DNA from: SSC3 sp963769585 | GTDB taxonomy: Bacteria > Actinomycetota > Actinomycetes > Propionibacteriales > Nocardioidaceae | Assembly: GCA_963769585.1 (NCBI GenBank) | Contig: CAVYMJ010000006.1 | Span: forward strand, 1,984,001 to 2,048,000 | Direction: 5' to 3' | Length of the DNA: 64,000 nt | Shown here: piece by piece, positions 25,572 through 33,770 of the stretch | Numbering within the stretch: the stretch's first letter is position 1 | How the letters are laid out: every line of letters begins with the position of its first letter | Made by a program: the position numbers and the translations under genes | The notes under the pieces: generated by a model | Database searches by the model: none | What the model was told of the DNA's origin: nothing | The model's input: only the letters and a program-made list of their open reading frames with translations

Positions 25572-25916
25572 CTAAGAGGTGACCTGGTCGACGACACGGC
25601 CGTTCGCCGCGACCACGAAGACGGGGACCCCCGCGCCGGCGAACTCCCGCACGATCGCCAGATCCACGTCGCTGACGACCTCGGAGCCCAGGACGGCAAC
25701 GGCCTCCAGACCCGTCGCCCCGCTGGAGACCGCCATCGCCACGGCGACGCCGACCGCGGTGATCTGCAGGGACACCAAGGCGACGGTCGCTCCGGCGTAC
25801 GTGCGGCCGTCGGTGTCTCGGACACAAGCTCCCTCGTGGGCGCGGGTGCGGGCGCGCGCGGACCGCGCGAGAGTGACGATCTTGACGTCCTCAGGGTTGG
25901 TCAGCTCGATGGCCAT
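25572..25916 (-). CDS. Cytidine-deaminase-fold protein lacking zinc ligands
   Basis: 114 residues aligned to the small cytidine deaminase fold: VKIVTLARSARARTRAHEGA, then DTDGRTYAGATVALVSL. Where active enzymes carry H/C-A-E and P-C-x-x-C, this protein has ITAVGVAVAMAVSSGA and no Cys pair, so zinc binding and deamination are not expected. Such proteins are commonly labelled cytidine deaminase next to era in actinobacteria; this looks like a conserved non-catalytic derivative. ATG 25916. It lies between the two-helix membrane protein (30 bp) and the acetyltransferase gene (10 bp) on the same strand, probably in one operon with CNNM/CorC, ybeY and phoH. Role unknown. Confidence 0.8.
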   Translation of the reverse strand: MAIELTNPEDVKIVTLARSARARTRAHEGACVRDTDGRTYAGATVALVSLQITAVGVAVAMAVSSGATGLEAVAVLGSEVVSDVDLAIVREFAGAGVPVFVVAANGRVVDQVTS

Positions 25917-25945
25917 GCGCGCAAGGTTATGCCGCCGGCGGGCTG

Positions 25946-26164
25946 TCAGGTACGCCGGCTCCGGTCCCGGAGCATGATGACGAGTGCAGCCATCGCCGAG
26001 CCGATGAGCAAGAGCACCGACAGCGCCACTGAGACGTCGTCGCTGAAGTGGAGCAGCGAGCCGAGACCGGCCAGCAGGAGGGCGCCCACGACATAGCAGA
26101 GTACGCAGACAGCCAGCGCGGTAGCGGTGGCTACCGACTTCTCGTCGCGACTCACACCGCTCAT
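25946..26164 (-). CDS. Small two-helix membrane protein
   Basis: 72 residues with two membrane segments (ALAVCVLCYVVGALLLAGLG and VSVALSVLLLIGSAMAALVI) and a basic C-terminus (MLRDRSRRT), so both ends are probably cytosolic. ATG 26164 overlaps the TGA of the CNNM/CorC gene by four bases (ATGA), which indicates translational coupling and supports a real gene despite its size. It may be an accessory subunit of that transporter-like protein; no direct evidence. Confidence 0.8.
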   Translation of the reverse strand: MSGVSRDEKSVATATALAVCVLCYVVGALLLAGLGSLLHFSDDVSVALSVLLLIGSAMAALVIMLRDRSRRT

Positions 26165-27471
26165 GATGCCTCGGGGGACGCATCCTTGTCCGCATCGAAG
26201 AGCGCAGGCTCGACTTTGCTGATCAGAACCGCGCCGATTCGGTTGCGGCGACCCAGTGGAGCCTCCGCCTCGAACCTCAGCCCGTCGCACTCGACGACGG
26301 AGCCGGCAATCGGAACCCGGCCCAGATGCTTGGCCATCAGGCCCCCCACGCTGTCGACGTCGTCGTCGACGATCGCGATGCCGGTGATCTCCTCGAGATC
26401 GTCCACGGGGAACCTGGAGGAGACCCTGCAGGAGCCGTTGGAGAGCCGTTCGACCTCGACCTCCGCCTCGTCGTACTCATCGGTGATCTCGCCGACGATC
26501 TCCTCCAGCACGTCCTCGATCGTGACGAGCCCGGCGGTGCCGCCGTACTCGTCGACGACGATGGCCACGTGCTTGCGCTCCGCCTGCATCTCGCGCAGCA
26601 GGTCGTCGACCGGCTTGGAGTCGGGCACGTAGAGCACGGGCCGCATTACCGAGTCGACGTGTTCGGTCTGCTCCGCCTCGTGCTTGTCGAAGACCCGCTT
26701 GGTGAGGTCCTTGAGGTAGGTGAACCCGACGACGTCGTCGAGGTTCTCTCCCACGACAGGGATCCGCGAGTACCCGCTGCGCAGGGCGAGCGACATGGCC
26801 TGGCGGAGGGTCTTGTGCCGTTCGATGAAGACCACGTCAGTTCGCGGAACCATCACCTCACGAACGATGGTGTCGCCGAGCTCGAAGACGGAGTGGATCA
26901 TCTCCCGCTCGCCGGACTCGATCACCTGGCTGGCCTCGGCGAGGTCGACCAGCTCACGCAGCTCGGCCTCGGTCGCGAACGGGCCTTCGGAGAAGCCCTT
27001 GCCGGGCGTGATGGCGTTGCCGACGAGGATGAGCATCTGGGGTAGCGGGCCGAGCACGCTGGTGATGGCGTGCACGAGCCCGGCTCCGGCCAGGGCCACC
27101 CGCTGCGAGTGCTGGCGTCCTACCGTCCGGGGTGCGACGCCGATGACCACGAAGGACACCAGCAGCATCACTCCCGCGGTGACCACCACGAAGAGCCAAC
27201 GCTGGTCCAGAAGCCCGATGAAGACCTCGGCGACCAGCACGATCGCGGTGATCTCCAGGAGCATCCGGATGAGCAGTGCGGTGTTCAGGTAGCGCGCCGG
27301 GTCCTCGATGATCTCCAGGAGGCGTTTGGCGCCGCTCCTGCCTTCTGCGACGAGCTCCTCGGCCCTCACCTTGGAGAACGAAGCCAGGGCGGCGTCGATG
27401 CTGCTGAAGACTCCCGCGAGCACGACGAGGAGCGCGGCAGCCACGAGCAGCCAGGTATCTTGTCCGCTCAC
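26161..27471 (-). CDS. CNNM/CorC-family membrane protein with CBS domains
   Basis: 436 residues. An N-terminal CNNM (DUF21) membrane domain with several hydrophobic segments occupies about 1-150. A CBS pair follows (about 200-330, with VPRTDVVFIERHKTL, GYSRIPVVGEN and HVAIVVDEYGGTAGLVTIED), then a C-terminal CorC_HlyC domain (GSCRVSSRFPVDDLEEITG onward). Family members export magnesium or related divalent cations and sense nucleotides through CBS; the old label hemolysin is misleading. It sits in the phoH-ybeY-CNNM-deaminase-era order conserved in actinobacteria, 16 bp after ybeY. Confidence 0.93.
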   Translation of the reverse strand: MSGQDTWLLVAAALLVVLAGVFSSIDAALASFSKVRAEELVAEGRSGAKRLLEIIEDPARYLNTALLIRMLLEITAIVLVAEVFIGLLDQRWLFVVVTAGVMLLVSFVVIGVAPRTVGRQHSQRVALAGAGLVHAITSVLGPLPQMLILVGNAITPGKGFSEGPFATEAELRELVDLAEASQVIESGEREMIHSVFELGDTIVREVMVPRTDVVFIERHKTLRQAMSLALRSGYSRIPVVGENLDDVVGFTYLKDLTKRVFDKHEAEQTEHVDSVMRPVLYVPDSKPVDDLLREMQAERKHVAIVVDEYGGTAGLVTIEDVLEEIVGEITDEYDEAEVEVERLSNGSCRVSSRFPVDDLEEITGIAIVDDDVDSVGGLMAKHLGRVPIAGSVVECDGLRFEAEAPLGRRNRIGAVLISKVEPALFDADKDASPEAS

Positions 27472-27487
27472 CTAAAGGCTTCCTGGC

Positions 27488-27958
27488 TCATTCGACTGGG
27501 TTTCCACGTGAGACACCTTGCCACTCCGCGAGCAGACGTGCCTGCAGGCCGAACATCTCACGGTGCTCTTCGGGCTCCCCATGGTCGTAGCCGAGCAGGT
27601 GCAGGATGCCGTGCACGGTGAGCAGGTCGATCTCGTCGGCGGCCGCATGACCGGCCTCGCTGGCCTGCCGCTCGGCGACGGCGGCACACAGCACGAGGTC
27701 GCCCAGGACGCCGTCCTCGGGGTCCTCGTTGACCAGACCCGGTCTCAGCTCGTCCATCGGAAAGGCCAGCACGTCGGTCGGGCCTTCCTTGTCCATCCAC
27801 TGCTCGTTGAGCGTCGCGATGGTCGCCTCGTCGACGACCTTGATGCAGAGCTCGGCCTGCGGATGCACGCGCAGCCGATCCATCACGAACCTGCTCAGGG
27901 CCGCCAGCGCCTGCTCGTTGACCTGCGCGCCGGACTCGTTGAGCACCTCGATGCTCAT
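27488..27958 (-). CDS. ybeY: Endoribonuclease YbeY
   Basis: Metal-dependent RNase involved in 16S rRNA 3'-end maturation and ribosome quality control. 156 residues with the zinc-binding signature VHGILHLLGYDH (three His) near 120-131 and the upstream PTDVLAFPMDE motif. It overlaps the end of phoH by four bases and is followed by the CNNM/CorC gene, the usual operon order. ATG 27958. Confidence 0.96.
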   Translation of the reverse strand: MSIEVLNESGAQVNEQALAALSRFVMDRLRVHPQAELCIKVVDEATIATLNEQWMDKEGPTDVLAFPMDELRPGLVNEDPEDGVLGDLVLCAAVAERQASEAGHAAADEIDLLTVHGILHLLGYDHGEPEEHREMFGLQARLLAEWQGVSRGNPVE

Positions 27959-28962
27959 ACCGGGCGGCCCTTCCCGATTCCGGGGACCTCGGCGTCACGC
28001 CGCGCCTCGAACTCGTCGTACGCGGCGACGATGTGGCCCACCAGCTTGTGGCGTACGACGTCGTGGCTGGTCAGCCGGTTGAACGAGACGTCCTTGATGC
28101 CGTCCAGGATCCCCTCGACCACCCGAAGCCCGCTCTTGATGCCGGTGGGCAGGTCGACCTGGGTCACGTCGCCGGTGACCACCATCCTCGACCCGAAGCC
28201 GAGACGGGTAAGGAACATCTTCATCTGCTCGGGCGAGGTGTTCTGCGCCTCGTCCAGGATGATGAACGCGTCGTTCAGGGTGCGTCCGCGCATGTACGCC
28301 AACGGCGCGACCTCGATGGTTCCGGCCGCCAGCAGCTTCGGGATCGTCTCCGGGTCGAGCATGTCGTGCAACGCGTCGTACAAAGGACGCAGGTAGGGGT
28401 CGATCTTCTCGCTCAGGGTGCCGGGCAGGAACCCCAGCCGTTCCCCCGCCTCCACCGCTGGGCGGGTAAGGATGATCCGGTTGACGCTCTTGTTCTGCAG
28501 GGCCTGCACCGCCTTCGCCATCGCGAGGTAGGTCTTGCCCGTGCCTGCGGGGCCGATGGCGAAGATGATCGTGTGCTTGTCGATGGCGTCGACGTACCGC
28601 TTCTGGTTGAGCGTCTTGGGACGGATCGTCCGACCACGGTTGGACAGGATGTTCAGGCTGAGTACGTCGGCGGGCCGCTCGTTGGTCTCGGCGCGAAGCA
28701 TGCCCACGGCTCGCTCGACGGTCTCTGGCGTGATGCCCTGGCCGGTTCGGATGATCGTGACCAGCTCGTCGAGGAGCCTCTCGGCGAGCGCGACCTCGGC
28801 GGACTCGCCGCGAAGGGTGATCTGGTTGCCGCGCACATGGACGTCGGCGGAGAAGGCCTGCTCGATCAGTGCGAGATGCTCGTCACTCGGTCCGAGCAGG
28901 GACACCATGTTGATGCTGTTGGGCACCACGATGGTGTGCAAGGGATAGTCGTCGTAGCTCAT
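27955..28962 (-). CDS. phoH: PhoH-family ATPase
   Basis: 335 residues. A KH-like N-terminal part (about 20-80) is followed by the PhoH P-loop domain with Walker A AIGPAGTGKTYLA at about 133-145, LTRPAVEAGERLGFLPG, Walker B FIILDEAQNTSPEQMKMFL and sensor VVTGDVTQVDLP. PhoH proteins are RNA-linked ATPases, proposed helicase or RNase partners in ribosome maturation, consistent with ybeY and era nearby. It is the first gene of the run, with 99 bp separating it from the HIT gene. ATG 28962. Confidence 0.95.
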   Translation of the reverse strand: MSYDDYPLHTIVVPNSINMVSLLGPSDEHLALIEQAFSADVHVRGNQITLRGESAEVALAERLLDELVTIIRTGQGITPETVERAVGMLRAETNERPADVLSLNILSNRGRTIRPKTLNQKRYVDAIDKHTIIFAIGPAGTGKTYLAMAKAVQALQNKSVNRIILTRPAVEAGERLGFLPGTLSEKIDPYLRPLYDALHDMLDPETIPKLLAAGTIEVAPLAYMRGRTLNDAFIILDEAQNTSPEQMKMFLTRLGFGSRMVVTGDVTQVDLPTGIKSGLRVVEGILDGIKDVSFNRLTSHDVVRHKLVGHIVAAYDEFEARRDAEVPGIGKGRPV

Positions 28963-29061
28963 ATCGGCTTGGTGGCCGGCCTCCGGTGTCTGTCGATGGG
29001 ACTGGACCCCATGCTACGGGAGCGCAGGCGGCGGGCTCCCAGCAATTAGCCAGGAGGGCAG

Positions 29062-29403
29062 CTAGCCAGGGGGCCAGGTCATCGGCCGACCGCCCAACAC
29101 ATGGCAGTGCACGTGGAAGACGGTCTGACCGGCTTCGGCGCCGGTGTTGAACACGAGGCGGTAGCCGGCGCCGAGGTTCTCCTGCTCCGCCACGGCAGCG
29201 GCCGCAGTCAGAAGGTCGACTAGCACACCGGGCTCGGCTGCGGCCAGTGCCGCGGCATCGGGCTGGTGGGTCTTGGGGACCACGAGCACGTGGGTAGGCG
29301 CCTGCGGGTTGATATCGCGGAAGGCCAGCGTGGTCTCGGTCTCGTGGACGACGTCGGGGGTCAGCGCCCCCGAGACGAACTGGCAGAACAGGCAGTCGGT
29401 CAC
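29062..29403 (-). CDS. HIT-family nucleotide hydrolase (HinT-like)
   Basis: 113 residues, a complete histidine-triad protein. An N-terminal zinc-like CLFCQF motif is followed by AFRDINPQAPTHVLVVPKTH and the active-site triad QTVFHVHCHVLGGR. It hydrolyses adenosine phosphoramidates or related nucleotides in the cytoplasm. Family length is normal. ATG 29403. A HIT gene just upstream of phoH is a frequent actinobacterial arrangement. Confidence 0.94.
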   Translation of the reverse strand: MTDCLFCQFVSGALTPDVVHETETTLAFRDINPQAPTHVLVVPKTHQPDAAALAAAEPGVLVDLLTAAAAVAEQENLGAGYRLVFNTGAEAGQTVFHVHCHVLGGRPMTWPPG

Positions 29404-29463
29404 CTGACGAGGTTACCCAGAACGCTGGGTAAACCTGACGCGGAACCCGGGCGTGCAACTAGC

Positions 29464-30021
29464 GTGACTGCCCTGACCATCTCACTCGCTCGAAGGGACA
29501 GGCCCGTCTCCACCGCCTGGGACGCCGACAACGCAGTCGAACAGCTGTATGCCTCGCACTACCGACAGCTGGTCCGACTGTCGGTTCTGCTCGTCCGCGA
29601 CCCGGAGACGGCCGAGGAGGTCGTGCAGGACTCGTTCGTCGCGATGCACGGGCGCTGGCGGTCACTGCGCGAGCCCGAGAAGGGGCTCGCCTACCTGCGG
29701 CAGACGGTGGTCAACCGCTCGCGGTCGGTACTGCGACGGCGGGGCGTGGCAAGCCGGTACGTCGCCTCGCAGCCCGATGCGGCATCGGCCCTGGCGCCCG
29801 GTGCGGACGAGAGCGCCCTGGTCAGTGAACGCCGCCAGGCGGTCCTCGGGGCCCTGGGCAAGCTCCCGTCCCGCCAACGTGAGGTGATGGTGCTGCGGTA
29901 CTACCTGGACCTGGACGAGGCAACCATCGCCGAAACCCTCGGCATCTCGCGCGGCGCGGTGAAGAGCCACGCCTCAAGGGGAGCCGCAACGCTTCGCACC
30001 CTTCTGGAGGACCGGCCATGA
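29464..30021 (+). CDS. SigE-family ECF RNA polymerase sigma factor
   Basis: 185 residues. Region 2 (AVEQLYASHYRQLVRLSVLL, RDPETAEEVVQDSFVAMHGRW, AYLRQTVVNRSRSVLRRR) and region 4 (LPSRQREVMVLRYYLDLDEA followed by AETLGISRGAVKSHASRG) are intact. The start is GTG 29464; no good Shine-Dalgarno is seen, so a leaderless message is possible. Earlier starts in the open frame overlap the HIT promoter and are rejected. It overlaps the next gene by four bases (ATGA), so the downstream membrane protein is probably its regulator or effector. Confidence 0.92.
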   Translation: MTALTISLARRDRPVSTAWDADNAVEQLYASHYRQLVRLSVLLVRDPETAEEVVQDSFVAMHGRWRSLREPEKGLAYLRQTVVNRSRSVLRRRGVASRYVASQPDAASALAPGADESALVSERRQAVLGALGKLPSRQREVMVLRYYLDLDEATIAETLGISRGAVKSHASRGAATLRTLLEDRP

Positions 30022-31022
30022 CCGACGACGACTGGGTGCGGCAGGCACTCGAGGACGCGGTCGACGATGTCGAGCCGGGACACGCCCTGACCCGGATCCA
30101 GGCGCGAACCCAGAAGCGCCCCCCCGGTCGCAGCTGGGCCTGGGGCCTGGCCGGGGCAGCGGCCGGGGTCGCCGCGACCATCACAGCCGTCGCGTGGCTC
30201 GACACGCCGGGGGCCGGACCCGATGGCGGGATCGCCGTCCCGCCCACCCCGACCCGTGTCGAGACAATCCCCCTGCCGGTGTACTTCGTCGGCGAGACCG
30301 CCGGCCGGTACGTCCTCTTCCCGGAGACCGTCCAGGTCGAGCCGCCCCACGACGTCGTGCGGCAGGCCGTCGATGCTGCGCTCTCCGGTCCCTCGGCCGA
30401 CCCCGACTACCGGGCGCCCTTCGCCGACCTCGGGGCGACCGCGGACCGGGTCGACCTGGTCTCGGGAACGATCCAGCTCAGCCTGCGCGGCGACCCGGAG
30501 GCCCTCGCCTCCCGCCCCCGCGGGATGTCGCAGGGCGAAGCCGCCGCCGCGGTGGAGCAACTGATCTACACCGTCCAGGACGCGCTCGCGACCGCAAGTG
30601 GGCAGCCGGGGTCCCACCAGGCCACTCCCGTGCAGTTCCTGGTGGACGGCAACCCGGCGTACTCGCTGCTCGGCGTTGCGACCCAGGAACCGCTCGCGGC
30701 CGCGCCGAGGCTCGACACCATCGCGCCCGTCGCGATCACCGAGCCCGCGGACGGCGCCACGGTCCCCAACGGCTTCACGGTCAAAGGAGAGGCACACCAC
30801 CTGTTCGAGGCCACCTACACCTGGCAGCTCACGCAGGGTGAGACCCTCGTCGAGGAGGGGTTCGGTACGCTGCCAGGCGCCTTCGACGAGTTCACTGAGT
30901 TCACCTTCGACCTACCGCAGGTGCCGCCGGGCCGCTACACCCTGGTGGTGCAGGGAAGCGACCCCAGCGGAGGCGAAGGAAACGGCCCGCCGCAGGACGA
31001 CAAGCAGATCACGATCAAGTGA
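30018..31022 (+). CDS. Membrane-anchored GerMN-Gmad2 protein, probable anti-sigma partner
   Basis: 334 residues. A short cytosolic N-terminus (MTDDDWVRQALEDAVDDVEP, resembling anti-sigma leader helices) precedes a single membrane segment (SWAWGLAGAAAGVAATITAV, about 39-58). The extracytoplasmic part has a GerMN domain (about 82-235, LPVYFVGETAGRYVLFPE onward) and a C-terminal Gmad2 Ig-like domain (about 245-334, ITEPADGATVPNGFTVKGEA, PPGRYTLVVQGSDPSGGEG). Both domains were first described in spore germination proteins, but actinobacteria use them in envelope sensing. It is coupled to the sigma gene by a four-base overlap and followed by a paralogue. Function beyond a regulatory or sensing role is inference. 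Confidence 0.85.
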   Translation: MTDDDWVRQALEDAVDDVEPGHALTRIQARTQKRPPGRSWAWGLAGAAAGVAATITAVAWLDTPGAGPDGGIAVPPTPTRVETIPLPVYFVGETAGRYVLFPETVQVEPPHDVVRQAVDAALSGPSADPDYRAPFADLGATADRVDLVSGTIQLSLRGDPEALASRPRGMSQGEAAAAVEQLIYTVQDALATASGQPGSHQATPVQFLVDGNPAYSLLGVATQEPLAAAPRLDTIAPVAITEPADGATVPNGFTVKGEAHHLFEATYTWQLTQGETLVEEGFGTLPGAFDEFTEFTFDLPQVPPGRYTLVVQGSDPSGGEGNGPPQDDKQITIK

Positions 31023-31031
31023 GGGACTGAC

Positions 31032-31937
31032 ATGGGCAACAACCGCTCCTGGCTCTGGGGCATCGTCGGCGCAGTGCTGGCGGTCGTGGTGACCTTGGGC
31101 GTCGTACGCCTGCTGGCAGACAACGACGGCGTCCCGGCTTCCGGGGACCCCACGTCCGGGACTCCGTCGGAGACCGAGACGACTCCGAGCGAGCAGAAGC
31201 CGCCTGAGGAGTCCACGTTCACCGTCGCGGCCTACTACCTGGGCGAGACGGAGCGCGGCCCGCGCTTGTTCCGGGAGTTCCTCCCGGCTCGGGGCGAGAA
31301 TGTCGCCGACGCCGCGGTGAACGTCGCGATCAGCGGCGGCCTCGACGCCGACTACCAGAGTCCATGGAAGACCACGGGTGTCCGGGCGACCTCGGTAACC
31401 GGAGATGGAAGCCTGGTCACGCTCGACCTCGAGGGCGACCCCGAGAAGCTCCGGGACCGGCCGTCCAGCCTGGATCCCGCGACCGCGTCACTGGCGTTAG
31501 AACAGCTGGTGCGCACCGCGCAAGGCGCGCTCAAGGTCGGTCGGGCACCGGTGCGGTTCCTGGTGAACGGCGAGCCGGTCGAGAGCCTGCTCGGCGAGCC
31601 CGCGACCGAGCCGGTGGCCAGTTCCGAGGATGACGCCGTCCTGGCCCACGTCTGGATCAACACGCCCAGCGACGGCGCCCAGGTCTCCCAGGGCAGCGAG
31701 GTCGAGGGGCTCGCGAACTCCTTCGAGGCGAACGTGACCTGGGAGCTCCGGCAGGGAGACACGGTCGTCGAGACGGGGTTCACCACAGCAGCCGGGGCCT
31801 ACACCATGGCGCCGTACTCCTTCCAGCTCCCCGACGTCCCCCCCGGCGACTACACCCTGGTGGTCAGCGAGGACGACCCCTCCGGCGGCGAAGGCAGCGG
31901 GCCGGACTTCGACACGCGCGACATCACCATCGGCTGA
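31032..31937 (+). CDS. Second membrane-anchored GerMN-Gmad2 protein
   Basis: 301 residues, paralogous to the preceding protein but without its cytosolic anti-sigma-like N-terminus. One membrane segment (WLWGIVGAVLAVVVTLGVV) is followed directly by a Pro/Thr/Ser/Glu-rich linker, GerMN (FTVAAYYLGETERGPRLFRE onward) and Gmad2 (INTPSDGAQVSQGSEVEGLA, PPGDYTLVVSEDDPSGGEGS). ATG 31032 lies nine bases after the previous stop with GAGGGAC upstream. The three genes probably form one operon in which the sigma factor controls, and is controlled by, the paired surface proteins. Confidence 0.85.
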   Translation: MGNNRSWLWGIVGAVLAVVVTLGVVRLLADNDGVPASGDPTSGTPSETETTPSEQKPPEESTFTVAAYYLGETERGPRLFREFLPARGENVADAAVNVAISGGLDADYQSPWKTTGVRATSVTGDGSLVTLDLEGDPEKLRDRPSSLDPATASLALEQLVRTAQGALKVGRAPVRFLVNGEPVESLLGEPATEPVASSEDDAVLAHVWINTPSDGAQVSQGSEVEGLANSFEANVTWELRQGDTVVETGFTTAAGAYTMAPYSFQLPDVPPGDYTLVVSEDDPSGGEGSGPDFDTRDITIG

Positions 31938-31971
31938 CGCCGCTGTCGGTGGGCCGTTCTAGGTTCGAGGC

Positions 31972-33018
31972 GTGATCACCAGATCGGTCCTGAACCGCAC
32001 CCTCCTGCAGCGCCAGCACCTGCTCGCACGGGTGGACCTGCCGCCGCTCGAGCTCGTCGACCACCTGCTCGGGTTGCAGGCCCAGGAGGTGCTGCCGCCG
32101 TACCTGTCGGTCTTCGCACGACTGCGCAGCTTCGAGCCCGCACAGCTGTCCGACGCGCTGCAGTCACGCCAAGCCGTCCGCCTGCTCGCGATGCGGGGGA
32201 CGATCCACCTCCTGTCGGCCCAGGACGCTCTGCTGCTCCGACCCTTCACCCAGCCGCTACTGACGCGGCTGATCAAGTCGGCGCAGTGGGGGCGCGATCT
32301 CCCGCCCGACCGGTACGACGAACTGGCCGCCAGCACCCGCAACGCTCTGGCTGGGGGGCCGCTTCCGGTCAAGCAACTCGGCGAGCTCCTCTGCGAGGCC
32401 TTACCCGATCACTCGCCCAGCGACTGCGGCAACATCGCCAAGTCGCTCGTACCGCTGGTCCAGGTCCCGCCACGCGGGCTGTGGCAACAGTCGGGTAGAC
32501 AGGTGTACGAGACTCTGGAGACCTGGCTCAGCTCGGACCTGCGAGAGCCGCACCCCGACGAGATCGTCCGCCGCTACCTGCGCGCTTTCGGCCCGGCCAA
32601 CCCCGCCGACGTGACCGCGTGGTCCGGCGCCACCGGCATGCGCCGGGTCTTCGCGTCGTTGGGCGACGAGCTGGTCCGACTCTCCGATGAACAGGGCAAG
32701 GAGCTGTGGGATCTCGCCGATCTGACCCTGGCCAGCGCAGACGAACCGTCCCCGGTGCGGCTGCTCGGCCGGTATGACAACGTCTGGCTCTCCCATGCGG
32801 GGCGTGACCGGGTCACCGTGCCCCACAACCGCAAGCGGTGGATGGGCAGCAATGGTGGCGTGGGAGCAACTGTGTTCGTTGACGGCTGGCTGGAGGGCAC
32901 GTGGTGGCAGACCCCCTCGGGGACAGTCGACGTTGCCCTGTTCCGCTCGCTGACGACCGGCGAGCGATCTGAGCTCGACACCGAGGTGGCGGCGGTCGAG
33001 GGCTTTCTGCGCTCCTGA
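31972..33018 (+). CDS. AlkZ-like winged-helix DNA glycosylase family protein
   Basis: 348 residues of the HTH_42/AlkZ family, repeated winged-helix proteins that include glycosylases unhooking interstrand crosslinks and protecting antibiotic producers. The catalytic Q-x-Q motif is present in LLGLQAQE near 37-44. Other conserved parts are RLLAMRGTIHLLSAQDALLL, RAFGPANPADVTAWSG and the C-terminal LLGRYDNVWLSH. Whether it excises alkylated bases or crosslinks is not determined. GTG 31972. It starts 35 bp after the GerMN gene and is convergent with rsmE. Confidence 0.88.
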   Translation: MITRSVLNRTLLQRQHLLARVDLPPLELVDHLLGLQAQEVLPPYLSVFARLRSFEPAQLSDALQSRQAVRLLAMRGTIHLLSAQDALLLRPFTQPLLTRLIKSAQWGRDLPPDRYDELAASTRNALAGGPLPVKQLGELLCEALPDHSPSDCGNIAKSLVPLVQVPPRGLWQQSGRQVYETLETWLSSDLREPHPDEIVRRYLRAFGPANPADVTAWSGATGMRRVFASLGDELVRLSDEQGKELWDLADLTLASADEPSPVRLLGRYDNVWLSHAGRDRVTVPHNRKRWMGSNGGVGATVFVDGWLEGTWWQTPSGTVDVALFRSLTTGERSELDTEVAAVEGFLRS

Positions 33019-33029
33019 GGCGGGCCGGG

Positions 33030-33770
33030 TCAGCGCCAGCGTGGAGTGCGGGAGAGCAGCGCGGCCGCCGCCGCGACTCCGGCGGTCGACGATCGCAGCA
33101 CCGACGACCCCATCCGGACCGGCTCGGCGCCGACGCTCGCGAAGGCCGCCAGCTCGTCGTCGGAGATGCCACCCTCGGGACCGACGACGATCACGATCTC
33201 CGCCCGTCCGGGAATCGGGATATCGGCCAGCGGGCCCGAGGCCGCCTCATGCAGGACGACGGGGACACCAGCCCCGGCGAGAAGGGCCGTCACGTCCTCG
33301 GTGGTGGCCAGCTCGGTCACCTCCGGAAACCATGACCGGCGTGCCTGCTTGGCAGCCTCTCGAGCCGCCGAGCGCCACTTGGCCAGGGACTTCTCCGCCC
33401 GGTCCGGACGCCACCGGGCGACCGATCGGGAAGCCGCCCAGGGGACGATCACGTCCACCCCGACCTCGGTCAGCATCTCGACGGCCAGCTCACCGCGGTC
33501 GCCCTTCGGGATCGCCTGGACGACGACGACGCGCTGCGCCTCGGCCGGAAGGGTGCTGATCGACTCCACCGTGGCGTTCAGGGACCGCCCGGCCGCGTCG
33601 GTGACGGTGACCACGGCGGTCGTTCCCCTGCCGTCGGTGAGAGCGATCTGCTCGCCCGGCCGGATCCGGCGAACTGTCACGGCATGGTGCCCTTCAGCGC
33701 CGTCGAGAGAAACGACCTGCCCGACCTCGAGCCCGGCGACCCCGTCGTGAACGAACGTGGCAAGGCTCAT
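33030..33770 (-). CDS. rsmE: 16S rRNA m3U1498 methyltransferase
   Basis: RsmE methylates U1498 of 16S rRNA. 246 residues with an N-terminal PUA-like part (GAEGHHAVTVRRIRPGEQI) and a SPOUT knotted domain ending in the SAM-binding signature VVGPEGGISDDELAAF, then MGSSVLRSSTAGVAAAAALL. Family length is normal. ATG 33770 overlaps the dnaJ stop by four bases. The hrcA-dnaJ-rsmE order is common in actinobacteria and implies heat-shock co-transcription. Confidence 0.96.
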   Translation of the reverse strand: MSLATFVHDGVAGLEVGQVVSLDGAEGHHAVTVRRIRPGEQIALTDGRGTTAVVTVTDAAGRSLNATVESISTLPAEAQRVVVVQAIPKGDRGELAVEMLTEVGVDVIVPWAASRSVARWRPDRAEKSLAKWRSAAREAAKQARRSWFPEVTELATTEDVTALLAGAGVPVVLHEAASGPLADIPIPGRAEIVIVVGPEGGISDDELAAFASVGAEPVRMGSSVLRSSTAGVAAAAALLSRTPRWR

